Positions 1 to 12,485 of a stretch of 64,000 nucleotides of DNA are shown here, one piece after another. The position numbers and the translations under genes are program-made. The notes beneath the pieces were generated by a model. It made no database searches. It was not told the origin of the DNA and saw only the letters and a list, made by a program, of their open reading frames with translations. Source of the DNA: Glossina fuscipes. Taxonomy: Eukaryota; Arthropoda; Insecta; Diptera; Glossinidae. The stretch is from assembly GCF_014805625.2 (NCBI RefSeq), contig NW_023998423.1:4277086-4341085 (forward strand), given 5' to 3'. The number at the start of each line of letters is the position of its first letter. Position 1 is the stretch's first letter.

Positions 1-143
1 TAAATTGAAACCTTTAAAAGACTTTCTTATTTATCCATTAACAATGTATTGATTGCGATTGGCAGAATTGCCCACAATAACCGATGATAAAACCCGACTA
101 AAGATAATATCCGCAAGCGAATTATAGATCAAGTATTACTCTT

Positions 144-149
144 TTTATT
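144..149 (-). terminator. Candidate poly(A) signal of Vps51
   Basis: AATAAA on the minus strand about 127 nt past the Vps51 stop codon. Nothing else is recognised in bases 1-275, which are read as the 3' UTR and flank of that gene. The cleavage site cannot be located from sequence alone. Confidence 0.4.
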
Positions 150-275
150 AATCCGTTACGCTAAGCATGGTTTAAAAAAGAAAAGATATTGAATAGTTTA
201 AACTAATAAAGAAAATCGGAATATTGCACAGAATTTTAGTCCTTTAGATAGACAGAGAGAGGTCAAAAGTATCTA

Positions 276-2812
276 CTAACCCCGTTCACAGATAATCTCG
301 ACTGCATTGGGCTCCATGAGGGTAGATTCAAGGCAACGATGAACAGCAGAGCCCAGAATTTCCTCCAGAAGAAAATTTAATAAGCTACAAAATGTTATAA
401 ATGAAAACGGAAAATACATTTATTTTTAAATTTATTCAACTTACTTTTCATCTTTAACAAAACGCCATAAGTTCATTTGTAGGTAATGAGTATCAACCTG
501 GATTTGTTGCAAGCCGAATTTGCTAAAGGTGCGTAGTCGGACGCATTCGAGTAAAGTCTGTAAATCGTTTGCAAACAAGAACTACTATAATATAAATCAG
601 AAGGGATGATAATCTAATGTCTTTAATTGTGCTCACACAACCGAAGATGGGATTTCCGTGTTACGAAAGTTAAGTTAATATAAAAACTTACCTTCAAACT
701 AATTTTTATAATACCGGTAACTATCGACACTTTCGAGAATTCCACAGAAGTAAAAATGTCAATTTTTTCTGAAAACAAACGGTGGATATTGGACACATAA
801 CTGGGTTCTAATTGCGATGGTGTGTAATTGGACCAATTTGAACGGAATTGCTGCTTGGAATTTGTTAAGTTGCTAAAATGTGTCTTACGACTCGAATCAC
901 TGCTGGCCTCATGGGTTCGTGCAGTTCCAGTATAATCATATAAGCTGGCTACAACATTTTCGATGGTCGCCAATTCTTCGACCACACGTTTCATTACCGC
1001 TCGAACCGTACGAGGTTCTAAACAATTAAGCCAATCGCGAGTTTCAACGCTTTTGCGTAACATTTGTGAGATATTTAATCCTTGTAGACGTACGAATGTA
1101 TCTAATAGCGATTGAGCCGTTTCGCGCATTTCGGAACAAATCTCAGTTTCGTGAGTTAATGTCGCACTATTTTCCGAATCGATTTCATATAAATCGTCTA
1201 CTAGAGTAATCTGAGAAAGAACCAATAAATCAATCAGGAGACAAATCTTGCCACAAGTCATATGGTTACTTACCAAAACGTGTACACCATTCTGCTCCAT
1301 TTCTAAGCATGTTTTCGAAAGAACCAGTAACAAGTTAGGTGGGCTTGAACTTGAAGTATCACCAAATGAATTCATCACTTTCGCAATATGCCTCAAGAAA
1401 CCAATTAATAAATTCTCTCTAATACTTTCTACACATAAGGTACCTTTATATCCCGATTTAATATTAAATGACCATTCTGTCTGCAGGAATACTAACAAAT
1501 CCTGCAGAATTCCTTTAACTTTCTCTATTAATGAAACATATAAGTTAGTAATCAAATCGTTTAGACTGGAACCTGTAGCTGAATCACTCTTCGCTGACAC
1601 TAACGATAAACGTACAGAGCTTAAACTGTCTGCGAAATGATCCTTCAGGTTTTTTTGATGAGCCTCACAAAGTTGATGGGCGGCGTTTATAATTATATCT
1701 AGTGTATTGCGTTGAATGTCAATGCCGCGACATATATTACGCATTGCCAAAAGACGGCGATGTAAACGATCTAAAGCTCTGAGCATTACTTGAGTGTCAC
1801 CAAAACCTATATCAGATTCGACACGATCTTGGACTAAATTTAAATATATGTCTATATTCAGATTTAGAAATGTATTAAGATCCTTCAAAGCCTGCTCTTG
1901 AAAATCATCTCGTTCATTTTCATAGTGTTTGGCCACAAACATATCATAGTAAGATGTTATAACTAGAGTAAGATCATTAAGGAATCCTTCTATGCCCATG
2001 TCAACAAATTCTATCATATCTCGTTCGGTTTGATCTTGGAGCATAACAATTTGATCATGCAGACGTTTGGAGGCGCAATTCAGCATTTCGGTGGCCATAT
2101 CGGGGGCACGTTCATCGAGCTGCAGTAACAATTCCCCTATTTCAGTTAGCATTTGCGCAGATTTTCCCGTTTGAAATTCCTGCCTTAATTTTTTCTTTAA
2201 ATTGTGAATGATGGAATCACAATCACTTTGTATTCCTTCAAAAGAGGGCTGATAACCGTATTGTTTAAACACTTTTTGGGCGTGTGTGTAATCTTGAACA
2301 GCCTGCGCATAATTTTTCTCCTCAATTAAAGCTTTCAGTTTAGCCGGCAATGAGGACAGAAATTGTAAACGTTTTAATAATGAATGTTTCTCAGATAATT
2401 TACACAATTGAGATCTGGTACCCTGCAAAGTACCGGTGATTTGTTCACTAAAACTAGTTATTGTAGACATTTTATCCTTTAACAAATTCATATCAGTTTC
2501 CATTTGTTTAAAATCGTTTTTCATTTTTCGTATAGTATCGGTAGCTGAAATGAACTTATTATAGTTCTCATAAACCAAGGTTTGCATATCCGAGTGAAGC
2601 GTTTGCGTATCTTTAACGACAGCTGCTTCTGTATCCATTATTTGTTTAAGGGAACAATCCTGAATAAGGGAAGAGTCCAAGTAATCAAAAAAAAACATTG
2701 ATGCTATTGAAAGTTATGAATCATTTACTTTAAGCAGTTTTTCAAGATATGTTTCAGCATCAAAACTACCGCTGTCCATATCCATGTAAGGATTACCAAT
2801 CTTTTCCGACAT
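276..2812 (-). CDS. Vps51: Vps51, subunit of the GARP/EARP tethering complexes
   Basis: Vps51 is shared by the GARP and EARP complexes, which tether endosome-derived vesicles at the trans-Golgi network and recycling endosomes. The exons I assign are 2812-2729, 2659-1274, 1210-692, 557-445 and 384-276. They sum to 2211 nt, a frame-consistent 736-residue protein, about the family's usual length. The start [20 protein letters not shown] comes from the small first exon. The exon-1 junction then gives [17 protein letters not shown], the conserved N-terminal coiled-coil segment. The middle carries [15 protein letters not shown] and the C-terminus ends in [13 protein letters not shown]. All introns have GT-AG ends (69, 63, 134 and 60 nt). 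The 63-nt intron (1211-1273) is a multiple of three with no stop, so a naive ORF runs through it as 21 unrelated residues. A decayed copy of this gene lies at 31.7-33.2 kb. Confidence 0.95.
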
Positions 2813-4893
2813 TATAAAAAGTTATATATTGGCTAAAATCACTTTTATTCTTATGGAAAATATTGTTTATTTATTTGAAACACTCACTAGGCAATGATAC
2901 TTATTGTTATTTGAGATGCCAGATTTACAGTTTAAGCTTTTCCTTCCTCTTCTTCTATTCAGCAAATCAACAATCGAAAATTGGTAACGATGTGTGGAAA
3001 CCGTTTATTGTTTTGCGGTTTAAATGCAATTGACATTTTGTTAGCTATCTAAAAACGATAAAAAAAATAAGGCACCGATTGTTTATCTTTCATTAATATC
3101 TTGTTACCACCAAAGCGACATTGTCGCGTGAAGTCTTTTAGTAGTCTTTAAATAGTTAGATTTATTAGTTACCGGAAATAAACTGTTAGTTCTGCTAATA
3201 TATGTTGGTTGTCACCTTCATTCAAGTCTTTTATTATTAAAGACCTTAATACGTCCTCAGAAAATTTTTCTTGCAGTTCTTGCTCGTCTATATATTGTGC
3301 AACGTTGCGTAAGCATTGATTCCTTAATTTGTTATAAAAACCATAGCAAAAATTTTAATACTCCAAAACGGACGCCTGTATCTAATTCCAAAAGATCAGC
3401 CTACAAAAACATCATTTATGATACATATATGCATCATATACATATTGCGATGTCATTCGGAAGGGCCTTATTTTGATTCAAACAAACTCATAACATTGCA
3501 ACAAAAAAAATTAAAAATTTATATGTAAAAAAACGCATAAATTGTTTCTGAACATACTCTTCCTTTTTTGTACTGGTATGCGCGTCTGTTCAATAAGTAT
3601 GCATTTCCGTCTGTTAACACAGCTAAACCTCCCAACACACAAGTTTTAATAATTCAAATACGCATTTTGTTTTATCTGCAACGGTTAAAATATATTATAA
3701 CTTTGCTGGATAACTGCGCCAAATTCCTGTGATATACAGCCATATGTCATTCCTTAACGACCCTTTTTCTTCTTTATTTTCACAGCTGTTTGAAGGATTC
3801 ACTTTCTTTGTTCGCAATGAATTTCCGCAAAGCTGTATTCCTCCAATGTCGTTTGATAAAACTCAGCCATTAAAAAGCGTCTACAAACCCAAGTGAAGAA
3901 GGAGGGGGGTCAGGAGTTTTTTAAAAATAAAGGAACGATGCCACATACTTACGTCCGGCCGCATTTTATACAGAAAGCACGCAAAGAATAATTTGAATTT
4001 TTAAGAACCTTACAAGTTTATTTATTTTATTATTTTTTTTTTTTTTGTATAAAAAAAATAAAGAAAAAATTGCTGAATTTATTCTTCGCTTAGACTAGCA
4101 AGCAAATAAATCCAACTAAATTTATTACATCAATTTATCGCACTTAATTCTCTCTATATACATCGGAACGAAAAATGCATTCATTTCATATTTTACTTTG
4201 TCTTCTTTTTACGGTATTTACCGTTTTGTATAATTGTGTCAAAGGGTTAATCTAGAACTCCCTTACTAAGTTTCTGTTTATATGTATTTGTGCGTTATAG
4301 CCATAAAGATTTCATATTGAATAAAAATTCTACAAAACCTTTCTTTCATACGTACTTGTATTCATTTTGCTCGATCATGTTTTTGCTTGTCTTTTTCTGT
4401 AATTGATTACATGTCTGTTACCGGCCAAACTGTCCGTTCGTCCTTCACTTCATACAAAAATCGCATAAGCTTCTTGCCACAAGAAACTTACACATCCTCG
4501 CCGTTCAAAGAGAAAAAACCGAATTAATGAACTGACTGACGAACACAGACGAACCTCGAACGCCCTGTCTCTTTCCATCAATCCCTATCTCAACATTGCT
4601 AGTGTTTACCTTTTTTTCCATTCTATCTATCAAAACTGGAATTATGGAAAGCAGCAAGAAGCAGATTTCATATTAATCTTTCATAAAGCAGTAATATGAT
4701 TAGCAGACAGACGGACCCCGTTCACCCTGCACCCGCGCACGTTACAAAAGTCAGAGTGTTGAAACCATGCACAACTTTTTCCTATTTTAGTTTCATTTCT
4801 TTCATTTCTTCATTTATTTTTCATTGAATTATTATTTTAAATTATTTGTCTTCCAATCACAAAAGTGTGCATTCTTCAGTTTTAAACGGTCGT
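2813..4893. other. Intergenic DNA upstream of Vps51, no gene recognised
   Basis: This stretch holds the presumed Vps51 5' UTR and promoter next to 2812. The rest is AT-rich DNA with homopolymer runs (for example a T run near 4031-4046). No open frame of convincing composition and no RNA gene was seen on either strand. Confidence 0.5.
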
Positions 4894-5690
4894 TTAAATA
4901 ATTTCAAGTGCTTTAATAGCATCAATCATTCCAACCAAACCATCCGAAAGCTCTAAGCACAAATGTAAAATCGCTTCATTGTTTTGGTTTTGTGCGTCCA
5001 CCGGGCAATTCAATCGTGAAGGCTATTGGTATAGCTTCACCAGATAAACTATTTATCATACTTAAAATATTTGCACTGGTTCCATATCTGTATTTAGTGC
5101 AAAATCGCCAAAACACAACATCTGCGAAAGCCTTCGCCACATACATCAATCGGTCGTAATCCGCAGGCAGTTCTCTCGTATGTATCCAAGGCAAAAGTAC
5201 AGCTTATGGCGTCGAATGTAATGCTATATAAATCTTAATAGAACCTTCCAGAATATTACTATTAATAAACCTTGTTAACCGTTCAACTTCTGGTTCAGAT
5301 AGAGGGTGAGTGTGCCACAATATTGACTTGAGCAAGGATCATGTTTTAATTCTTAAATAGTTTCTGTTATTGGAAACATGTTCCAACGATTAAAAATAAC
5401 CAACTGCTTACGTCCCCATAGCTATTCGAAACTACGATTTAAGTCGACGCCCATGCAGCCATCACTCACAGGTCTTCTAGATTTACGCCACAAACGCTCC
5501 TATTGACGATAAGAAGAGTATCGGTACAATCCACCAGTCAAGTCTGTTGGCTATTCGACGCACGTCGTGGTCCCTGGAAAACAATAATTCAAAAATTAAA
5601 TAAGTGCAGGCAGCTGATCTTATCCACTCTCTTGCAAGAATGTTGGATTCAATAAAAATTCCTTTTTTCCTGGTTTGAAACAACGCCCCT
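4894..5690 (-). pseudogene. Decayed M14 (carboxypeptidase A/B-type) metallocarboxypeptidase
   Basis: Read on the minus strand, the pieces follow the order of an M14A carboxypeptidase catalytic domain: FIESNILAREW, then RLWRKSRRPVSDGCMGVDLNR, HPLSEPEVERLTRF, KIYIALHST, LLPWIHTRELPADYDRL, TKYRYGTSANIL and IPIAFTIELPGG, ending near 4894. In active enzymes the first block is HAREW, whose His is a zinc ligand; here it is Leu, while the Glu remains. The later zinc His (ALHS) and the general-base Glu (FTIEL) are still visible. Stop codons interrupt the frame after DLNRSFE, before ELKHDPC and after ALHSTP, and frame changes occur near both ends. The N-terminal half is missing. It is therefore a dead partial copy of a digestive-type carboxypeptidase. 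Which fly paralogue it came from is unknown. Confidence 0.88.
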
Positions 5691-6567
5691 TATTACGCGG
5701 GGCGTTGATATGAGTAGCCGATGTTAAAGCCGGTAACTATGTTAGGCCATTGCTAACTAACAGAAGAAGAAGAAGAAGATCAATAGATGATTCATTGTGT
5801 TGAGCAAAAAAAGGTCGATGGTAAGGATGGGGTCCTTTCTTTAAACTGTAATAAAGTTAGGGATTGGTTTTACAATCGTTACAGACAAATTTTTATTTTC
5901 CTCATGTTCTCAAGTATGTCGCATTTCAATTATTATCAGTGATCGGAAAATTGTATGAAGTATTGGAGTTACAACACTTTTTAGGGGAAACCCATATTGA
6001 ATTTTATGTCTCTCATAGATATGTTTGTTTTGCACATAAAATTTATGTCGCAAATACATAAGAGTTTGAAGAAATATTCCAAGTTTGAAGTTGTTCGAGA
6101 CTCGATCGAAGAGCTTTCCCATACCAATAGGAACGTAACAACATAATAACATGTTCTTTCAATGGCTTATCTGATTTACGAACCAACGCCGACGTTGCTC
6201 TAAACCGAGCTGATGGTCAGGAATAATAAGTTTTTGCTCTAGAACTGGAAATAATTTTTACAGATGTACTCCTTCTCATATATTTAAAAATATGCTACCA
6301 TTGAATTAACTGATCTACATGGTCTTACAACTTTTCCTAGTTTATGTGGTTTGGGCATTATACTTATTTCTGCGCGTTACCATTGAGTTGGGAAGTAATT
6401 CAATATCAACATATAGCTTATGGTAAAGATTTAATAGTTGACGTTTAATTTGTTCACCTATTGCTTTGTTTTGTTTTTGGCAACCGTTATATGGACTTAA
6501 GAAAATTATGCTTTGTCTCAACATGCTCGGCTTCGAAACGCGATAAGACTCTTGAATTTGCTAAAGG

Positions 6568-6819
6568 ACAATTCGGGAAAGTATACAGTAAAGAAAAGAA
6601 AAAAAAACGCGGGTAAAGATGATATCAAGAATAAGAGTTTATTCACAAATATCTCTGGTTTATATACTATTTCCTTATTCATAGTTTCGCCTAAAATTAC
6701 TTAACATAAAAGTTCACAAAATAATTTTATTTTTATTAACACAAAAGACAAAAGTAATATAGTCGGCTGTCATAATTGCATTCTTTATTTGTGTTGTTCA
6801 ATGCGCTTTCCCGAATTGT
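6568..6819. repeat. 14-bp inverted repeat about 220 bp apart
   Basis: ACAATTCGGGAAAG at 6568-6581 is matched in inverted orientation at 6806-6819. The interior holds no recognisable transposase. It may be the remains of a small terminal-inverted-repeat element, but no target duplication was seen, so chance is possible. Confidence 0.3.
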
Positions 6820-7089
6820 AGTTCAATACTTTTGAAGGGCGGAATTTGTGCTTGATTTTCTTTCACAATTCCATGGTTCATTTTTATTTTGGCATAATTC
6901 TTTGGATATGGGATCACACTACAATATTCTAAGAACATGTAAATACTCTAAGAGTGTCTTATGTACGGGTTCAATAAAGATATATCCATACCTAAAAAAC
7001 ACATTTATGAATTTACTACTACGATACTTTTGCACAATCAATATACTTTGGCCATTAAATCAATCATACAGTAGGCCAAACTTTAAATA

Positions 7090-7740
7090 AATTTAAAAGC
7101 ACGCTTTTTTTTTTTAAGTAATTAATAAAATTTTTGCCGAACTTATCAATTTTTTTTATTTGTACAAATAATTATACTAATTTTATCATTATTACTTTAA
7201 TTATATAAATAAAATAGATAGATATATAGGAAATAAATAAAATAAGAGATTTTAATAAATAATTAAAATTCAATAAATAAACTATTAATTATAGGAATTA
7301 TAACACTTTAGTTAATTCTAAGATTACATTTTTTTATTAACAATTTCACTTTTAACTATTTACTTTATAGCTAATCCCACAAATTGTAAAATTACTCTTA
7401 TTACTAAACTAACTTCTTAAAACACTAAATACCTTTAAAAACGAATAACATGTCATTTCTAATAAATTTTTATCAACTAGTAGTTTTATTACATCAACGT
7501 TAATAATTTATTAACTTTTTAAAATTCGCGATTTTTAAATAATTCAAATCTATTTAATAAGTCCTGATACCAAATATACAATAAACCAAATTTTCTTATA
7601 ATATAATAATTTTTCAATTATTTCAATATTCTTTCACAACATTACTATATATTATTATAATTTATATTTTTTTAAATTAATTTTTCTAAGAAAATTTAAT
7701 TTAATAAAATTTTTTTTTTTTTTTATAAATTGAAATAAAT
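7090..7740. repeat. Extremely AT-rich tract
   Basis: About 650 bp with almost no G or C on the plus strand, including long A and T runs. No mitochondrial gene, LTR or ORF was recognised in it. It may simply be AT-rich intergenic DNA. Confidence 0.5.
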
Positions 7741-9975
7741 ACAGCGGATTAATTAGTAAAATTTACTCAATCTATGTTGATTTACCTAAAAAACCTTTTC
7801 AATATAATTACATTACTAAATAGGCTTTTAATTGCTTTCTAGAATGCAACCGGTATCGAAAGATATATCGAAGGAAAGTATAGTCGCAAATCAGAGAAGA
7901 TTACATCAATTTATTAAACTATTTGGAATGGTCTTTATTGTTTTCAGGTATTGATTGCTCAGGTTTATAATAATGACATAAAGAAGCGTAAGTCCATATA
8001 CAAGTGTGTGCATATACAAGATATTTCTAGCTGTATATACAGATGTCTCTAGAAGAGTTTAATGTGGATGCACCACCTTGAAGGCTTAAGGCCACGATGC
8101 TCGAAGACACACGGAATGTGAATGTGCGCAATGCAATAGTCTTACGCCCCTGCATGTTTAGCTCGTAAGCATGACTTTAACGCACGTCGCAAAAATGTAG
8201 AATGGATAAGGAGGCCAGCCTTGGGAGCCCCCGTAATGATTATTTTCACCCTAGCCCTAGACCCTAGCTCAATAATGCCTGCCAAGGCATCGTTTTATGG
8301 GCAGCAAACTTTTAGTGCGCATTCAATTAGAGAGATGGCAACTAATTTGCCTAGGTACAATTCCATAATTTTTTCTAATGTCTCCGAGGAGTAGTAGTAG
8401 ACTCTTTCTTTCTCTACATGCCCTTCCAAAAGCTACCTACGTCATAGGCAGTGACGCGGTCGCCATAGTCATGCAGCGTGAGCAAGTGTATCACATAGAC
8501 ATCACTTGCATGAAGTGTATCAAAAAAAAGCAAACAAAAATGAAAAGAATCAAAATAAAATTTAATGATGCCCTTTAAAAATATCAAATTACAATCCATT
8601 AGTTGGAATATACTAGATTTGGGATTTCCGGAAAAATATTAAATATTTCTTAGCAATGTATTTTAAATTCTCCCATACTTGCTGAATTACGCGAAAGCAA
8701 AACAGCTTGCGTTTAACATTAGTATTGGTTGCACTGAGCTAGTATTGGTTGTAAAAGAAAACAGCTGTAGATTGAAAACAAAATAAACTTCAAGCAAAAT
8801 GGTTTACTTGCAAACAACTGAGCGAAAACGAAATATTAAAAAAAATGAAATATCAACAAACCAAAGAAAATTTAATTGTGCAAAAAAGAAAGCAGCAACA
8901 AGCAAGAATTTATAACCTGATAACCCTGTGTGGAAACATTCGCTTGTTCTAAAAAAAATTCTTCCTTCCCCTTTATATGCCACTGAAAAAGCTCAACTCA
9001 AACATCATTTCGAAGGTCAAAACAACACTTTTCCGTTCGCTGCCAGTGATCATCAAATTGAGATGCCTGATTCAAACTCCTCCTCTCTCCCCGGTTCGAT
9101 AACCAAACACCATAGAAGAAGAATCTATTTGATCCTAAAATGTCGCGTAATAAGTAAGTTTTCATTGAAACATGCCCGAATAGCGACAATCAACGATCTC
9201 CTCTGATCTAGCTTTTTACGAACACGTTAAGAATTTTAATTTAGCTGGTGTAAAAGTCATGAGAAAACGATTAGCAATGGTAGGCCAAGCTTCTTTTTAA
9301 TTCGACAGCCATGGCAAGCAAGAGGTCAACATTATCTCTACGAAATCAAACGGTTAAATCAAACATCACTCAGCCGAGAGAAGCGGTTATCAATTCCATT
9401 GCTAGCAATTTTATTTAAAATAATGACTGCACAGAAAAACTTAAAGGTATACTACGTTCCCACATCTTTCAATGAAAGATTTGGCATTTTGCGGGATACC
9501 CCCATCGACTATAATCATAATTTCATTAAGAAGTCGAGTTTTAAGTACTGAAGCGAGCAGTCGCAAGAAGATAAAGTGCAAGGAAATAGAAAAAAAGGCT
9601 TAATCCCAAATTTTTAGTATTTGAAATGTTTTATTTATTCCTCGTAATCGTGTGATAATAATTTTAGTAGGCATTAAAACAAATAATAACGCAATATGGA
9701 ATGTCGAACAGGTTTTAGAGAGAAAAAAAAACAAAAAAACTGCCTTATGGCAATAATGTATATTGATATCTTAGAAACAAAGAAAAAAAAAAGGAAAATA
9801 GAAGACTGTGGGAAGGTGTGTGTGACTTCCTCATCGATTCCGATCCGTTCAGTAACGAGGTTGTATCGCAAATCCTATGACAACAATACGACACATGCCC
9901 CAACCAAGGCTATTAAAGTCGCCTTTAAAGGTAAATCAATTCGAAAAACTATGTGCTTCAACTATTGCCTTCTAC

Positions 9976-10270
9976 TGTAGCATTGTCGATCTGTCGCACT
10001 CTACCGCGATTTACATTTCAACATAATGTGACACCTAACCTAATTTAGTTGTAACCCGCATTAGTCGTAATTCTAGTAATAACGTACTTTAATTGTATTA
10101 ATTGCTTAAGTTAGCATTAAATTATTTATTATATAAGATACTGACCATACCTCAGTTTGGTCAGAAGTAACTTAGAATATAAGCAAGAATTAATAAGCAA
10201 AGATATAAATAAAGACTTTAAAATAAACAACTAAACACAAGAAGCTTTAATTTTGACTGATGTCACTACA
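9976..10270 (+). mobile_element. Solo LTR with 4-bp target duplication inside LINE ORF1
   Basis: The sequence begins TGTAG and ends CTACA and is flanked by CTAC on both sides (9972-9975 and 10271-10274). It contains a TATA-like TATAAG at about 10132 and AATAAA at 10208. Removing the LTR and one CTAC copy joins FNYCLL to a frame continuing LRQYCNCSHFGFSAK, as expected for the interrupted LINE ORF1. The size (295 bp) and 4-bp duplication fit a Ty3/gypsy-type or similar LTR element that has recombined to a solo LTR. Confidence 0.82.
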
Positions 10271-10683
10271 CTACAAGTCAGCTTTTTTAAACCGACTTTG
10301 CGACAATACTGTAATTGTAGTCACTTTGGCTTTTCTGCAAAGCTTAAAACTCACTCTGTCTAAAATGTGGAAGCTCCTCGACATTTAATAAAGAATGCAA
10401 CACCATTAAATGTTCCCCGTGTGGCTCTTCCACCCACAATACACTTAGTAAACTATAGTCCGACAAGGAAGAAACAAGAAGAATCCAATAAGATGATGAC
10501 GATTGAAAACATTTCCTTCAAAGAGTTCCGAGCTCTCAGAAGTACTATGAATACTTTGATTTAAATAAATAAGACGGCAACTTCTCTACTCTCCCCTCTG
10601 TTTCCACGGCTAAGAATGTTAAAGATATTCATCAAGAGGTCAACAAAATTCTTACGGAATGGAATTATAGCGAAATAACAATT

Positions 10684-11390
10684 GTAACGGCCGCGAACAA
10701 ACCTTGGGTAGAGTGTCTGTCGGTCTGTGTCAACCGCAAGTATCGCAATAACGGCATGCCGTTAGGCAAAATCGTGTGATTTTGTGTGGTACCGTTTATA
10801 AATCGCTAGATCTTGCGGGATATTATTGTTTTGTTCTTTTCTTCTTCTCCCTTTCATTAAGATGGGCAAAATCATGTGATTTTGCGGTATTATTTTTATT
10901 TCTTTTGATTTTACAAGAATAAGCAAAATCGCATGATCTTGCGGGATTTTGCTTGCTTTAGCGAGAGTAGCCCCAAGCCGCTATAGAGAGCAATAATAAG
11001 AAGAAGAGAAGAATTGAGCAGGGATGAGAAGTCTGTCTGTGTTTTGTTTTCGAGGATAGATGGGAGAATTACTTGGCCTCTGCTGAGGTGCGGACGTGTC
11101 CGCGAGCTTGGTCTAAAAGCGGATAAATAAAACTATTTTTAAAATTGAGCCTTCAAGTGCAAAGAAAGAAAAAAAAGGACAAAAGATTAACAGCAACTAA
11201 TGTGAGAGATCTTTTTAAAGTTCGCGTGTAAAGAAGCTTTTGCGAAACAATATACATTAAGAAAAAGTTGTTAATATTCAAATATTTAAAAAGAAGAGAG
11301 TTTACAAAAGAAGTGGTTACAGAAATTTGATGTAAATAAATTGGAAATTATACAATAAAACAATTAATTTGATATTTAAAGAAAGTCTTA
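10684..11390 (+). mobile_element. LTR-like insertion with repeated imperfect palindromes
   Basis: LINE coding similarity is interrupted here by unrelated DNA starting TGTAACGG, a common LTR start. Between 10760 and 10965 a motif of the form GCAAAATC-N-TGATTTTGC recurs about four times, giving repeated partial dyads. An AATAAA lies at about 11126. No 3' LTR end, primer site or target duplication could be fixed, so the boundaries and class are inferred. Confidence 0.4.
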
Positions 11391-12485
11391 CTTAATGCCC
11401 ATTTTGTCATACCGCCCTTTTTTTTCGTATATGAAAAACAAAACTCGATCAACATGTGCATTAATGGCCCCTCCATGTTAATCAACGCTGAAAGAACAAC
11501 ACAAAGGAAGGTTGTTTTGTTGTGCCTTGATATTAGCAAGGCTTATGACAGTATCAAACTCAAGGCACTAGCAAAGCTGTTGGTTGACGCGGTTTAACAT
11601 CCGAAAAATTGAATTTGCTCCCCCTCAACCCCCGGCCACATTTTACGAGTTATCTCTGTTCACGCTACCGGTGTCTGAGAGAGCTCTGTTACTTACGATG
11701 AAAGAGCTAATCGACCTGAAAGGAGCAAAGCCCTTCACGTTCAGCTGAAATCGAAGCTGTATATGATGAGATCCCATGCAATTACACTTTTTGTTATCGC
11801 AAATTCAACTATATATTTTTGGTGGAAATTAAGCTTTCCTCTCTGCAACTGTGCCGGCAGCCACTGTCGCGTGGATCTCAAATACGTTAACATCGCAAGA
11901 GAAGAAGCGGATCATCTTTTCCAGAAACTATTTGCATCCATGTCCTTTAAATCACTACCGGACTTTCTTTTCTCATTCTGAGAGATCAAACACCTCTACA
12001 GACTCGTGACCAATCATACCTATGACAAACCCTATCAGAAAATGATCCGACCATTTACCGGTGACACCTGCGATATCTAAATCCACTGAACATCTTATTT
12101 TCAAATGCAAAAGATGGGACAGTATCAGACTGTACTTTCGCTTTTGACAATTGACAATTTTTGTGTTCACGATTACTGTCACCTGAACGAGCTAAGTGCC
12201 TTCATCAAAATCATCAAATACCTTTCTAACTTTATAACCTCTCTTCTATCTACATTCTCATTTTTCAACCCGTCTCACCAAAATCTTAACTTTTCCTACT
12301 GGATTTCGATTCGTTCTAACTACACTCATACTGCACTCACGCAAAGTCTACTTAGGAGTACAAAAAATCCTGCTCGCGATGTATTACTACCTGGGTCCAC
12401 TCAGAGATTCACTCACTCGAAATATTGTTCATCTATAACAGGCTTTCAATTGTGTAAATGAAATAAATAAATAAATAAATTGTAG

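Larger units (their letters stand above)
5700..8900. other. Intergenic DNA without recognised gene
   Basis: The short open frames here (for example minus 5910-6152 and plus 6848-7090) resemble no family I know and have the composition of AT-rich noncoding DNA. A small inverted repeat lies at 6568/6806 and a very AT-rich tract at about 7090-7740. A somewhat more GC-rich, slightly CpG-containing patch at 8080-8300 was not identified. Confidence 0.4.
9000..12482 (+). mobile_element. Decayed LINE (I/LOA-like) copy with nested insertions
   Basis: Fragments follow the order of a two-ORF LINE. ORF1 shows VPTSFNERFGILRDTPIDYN (about 9450), a later stretch ending in FNYCLL (9965), and zinc-knuckle-like cysteines from about 10300 (YCNCSHFGFSAK, then KCGSSS). 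ORF2 retains the reverse-transcriptase motif A region LDISKAYDSI (11530-11560) and a C-terminal segment EIKHLYRLVTNHTYDKPY (11990-12045), which matches the better-preserved copy at 33.4 kb. The element ends in an (AAAT)n tail at 12455-12482. Frameshifts, stops and a missing endonuclease make it inactive. A solo LTR sits inside ORF1 and a second LTR-like insertion lies near 10.7-11.4 kb. The 5' boundary is uncertain. Confidence 0.75.

Noticed and set aside
1248..1640. 130-codon plus-strand open frame
   Set aside because: Lies antisense to conserved Vps51 coding sequence and shows no family resemblance; a shadow frame.
7090..7740. AT-rich tract considered as a mitochondrial control region insertion
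   Set aside because: No mitochondrial gene or tRNA could be read in any frame; AT-richness alone is not evidence.
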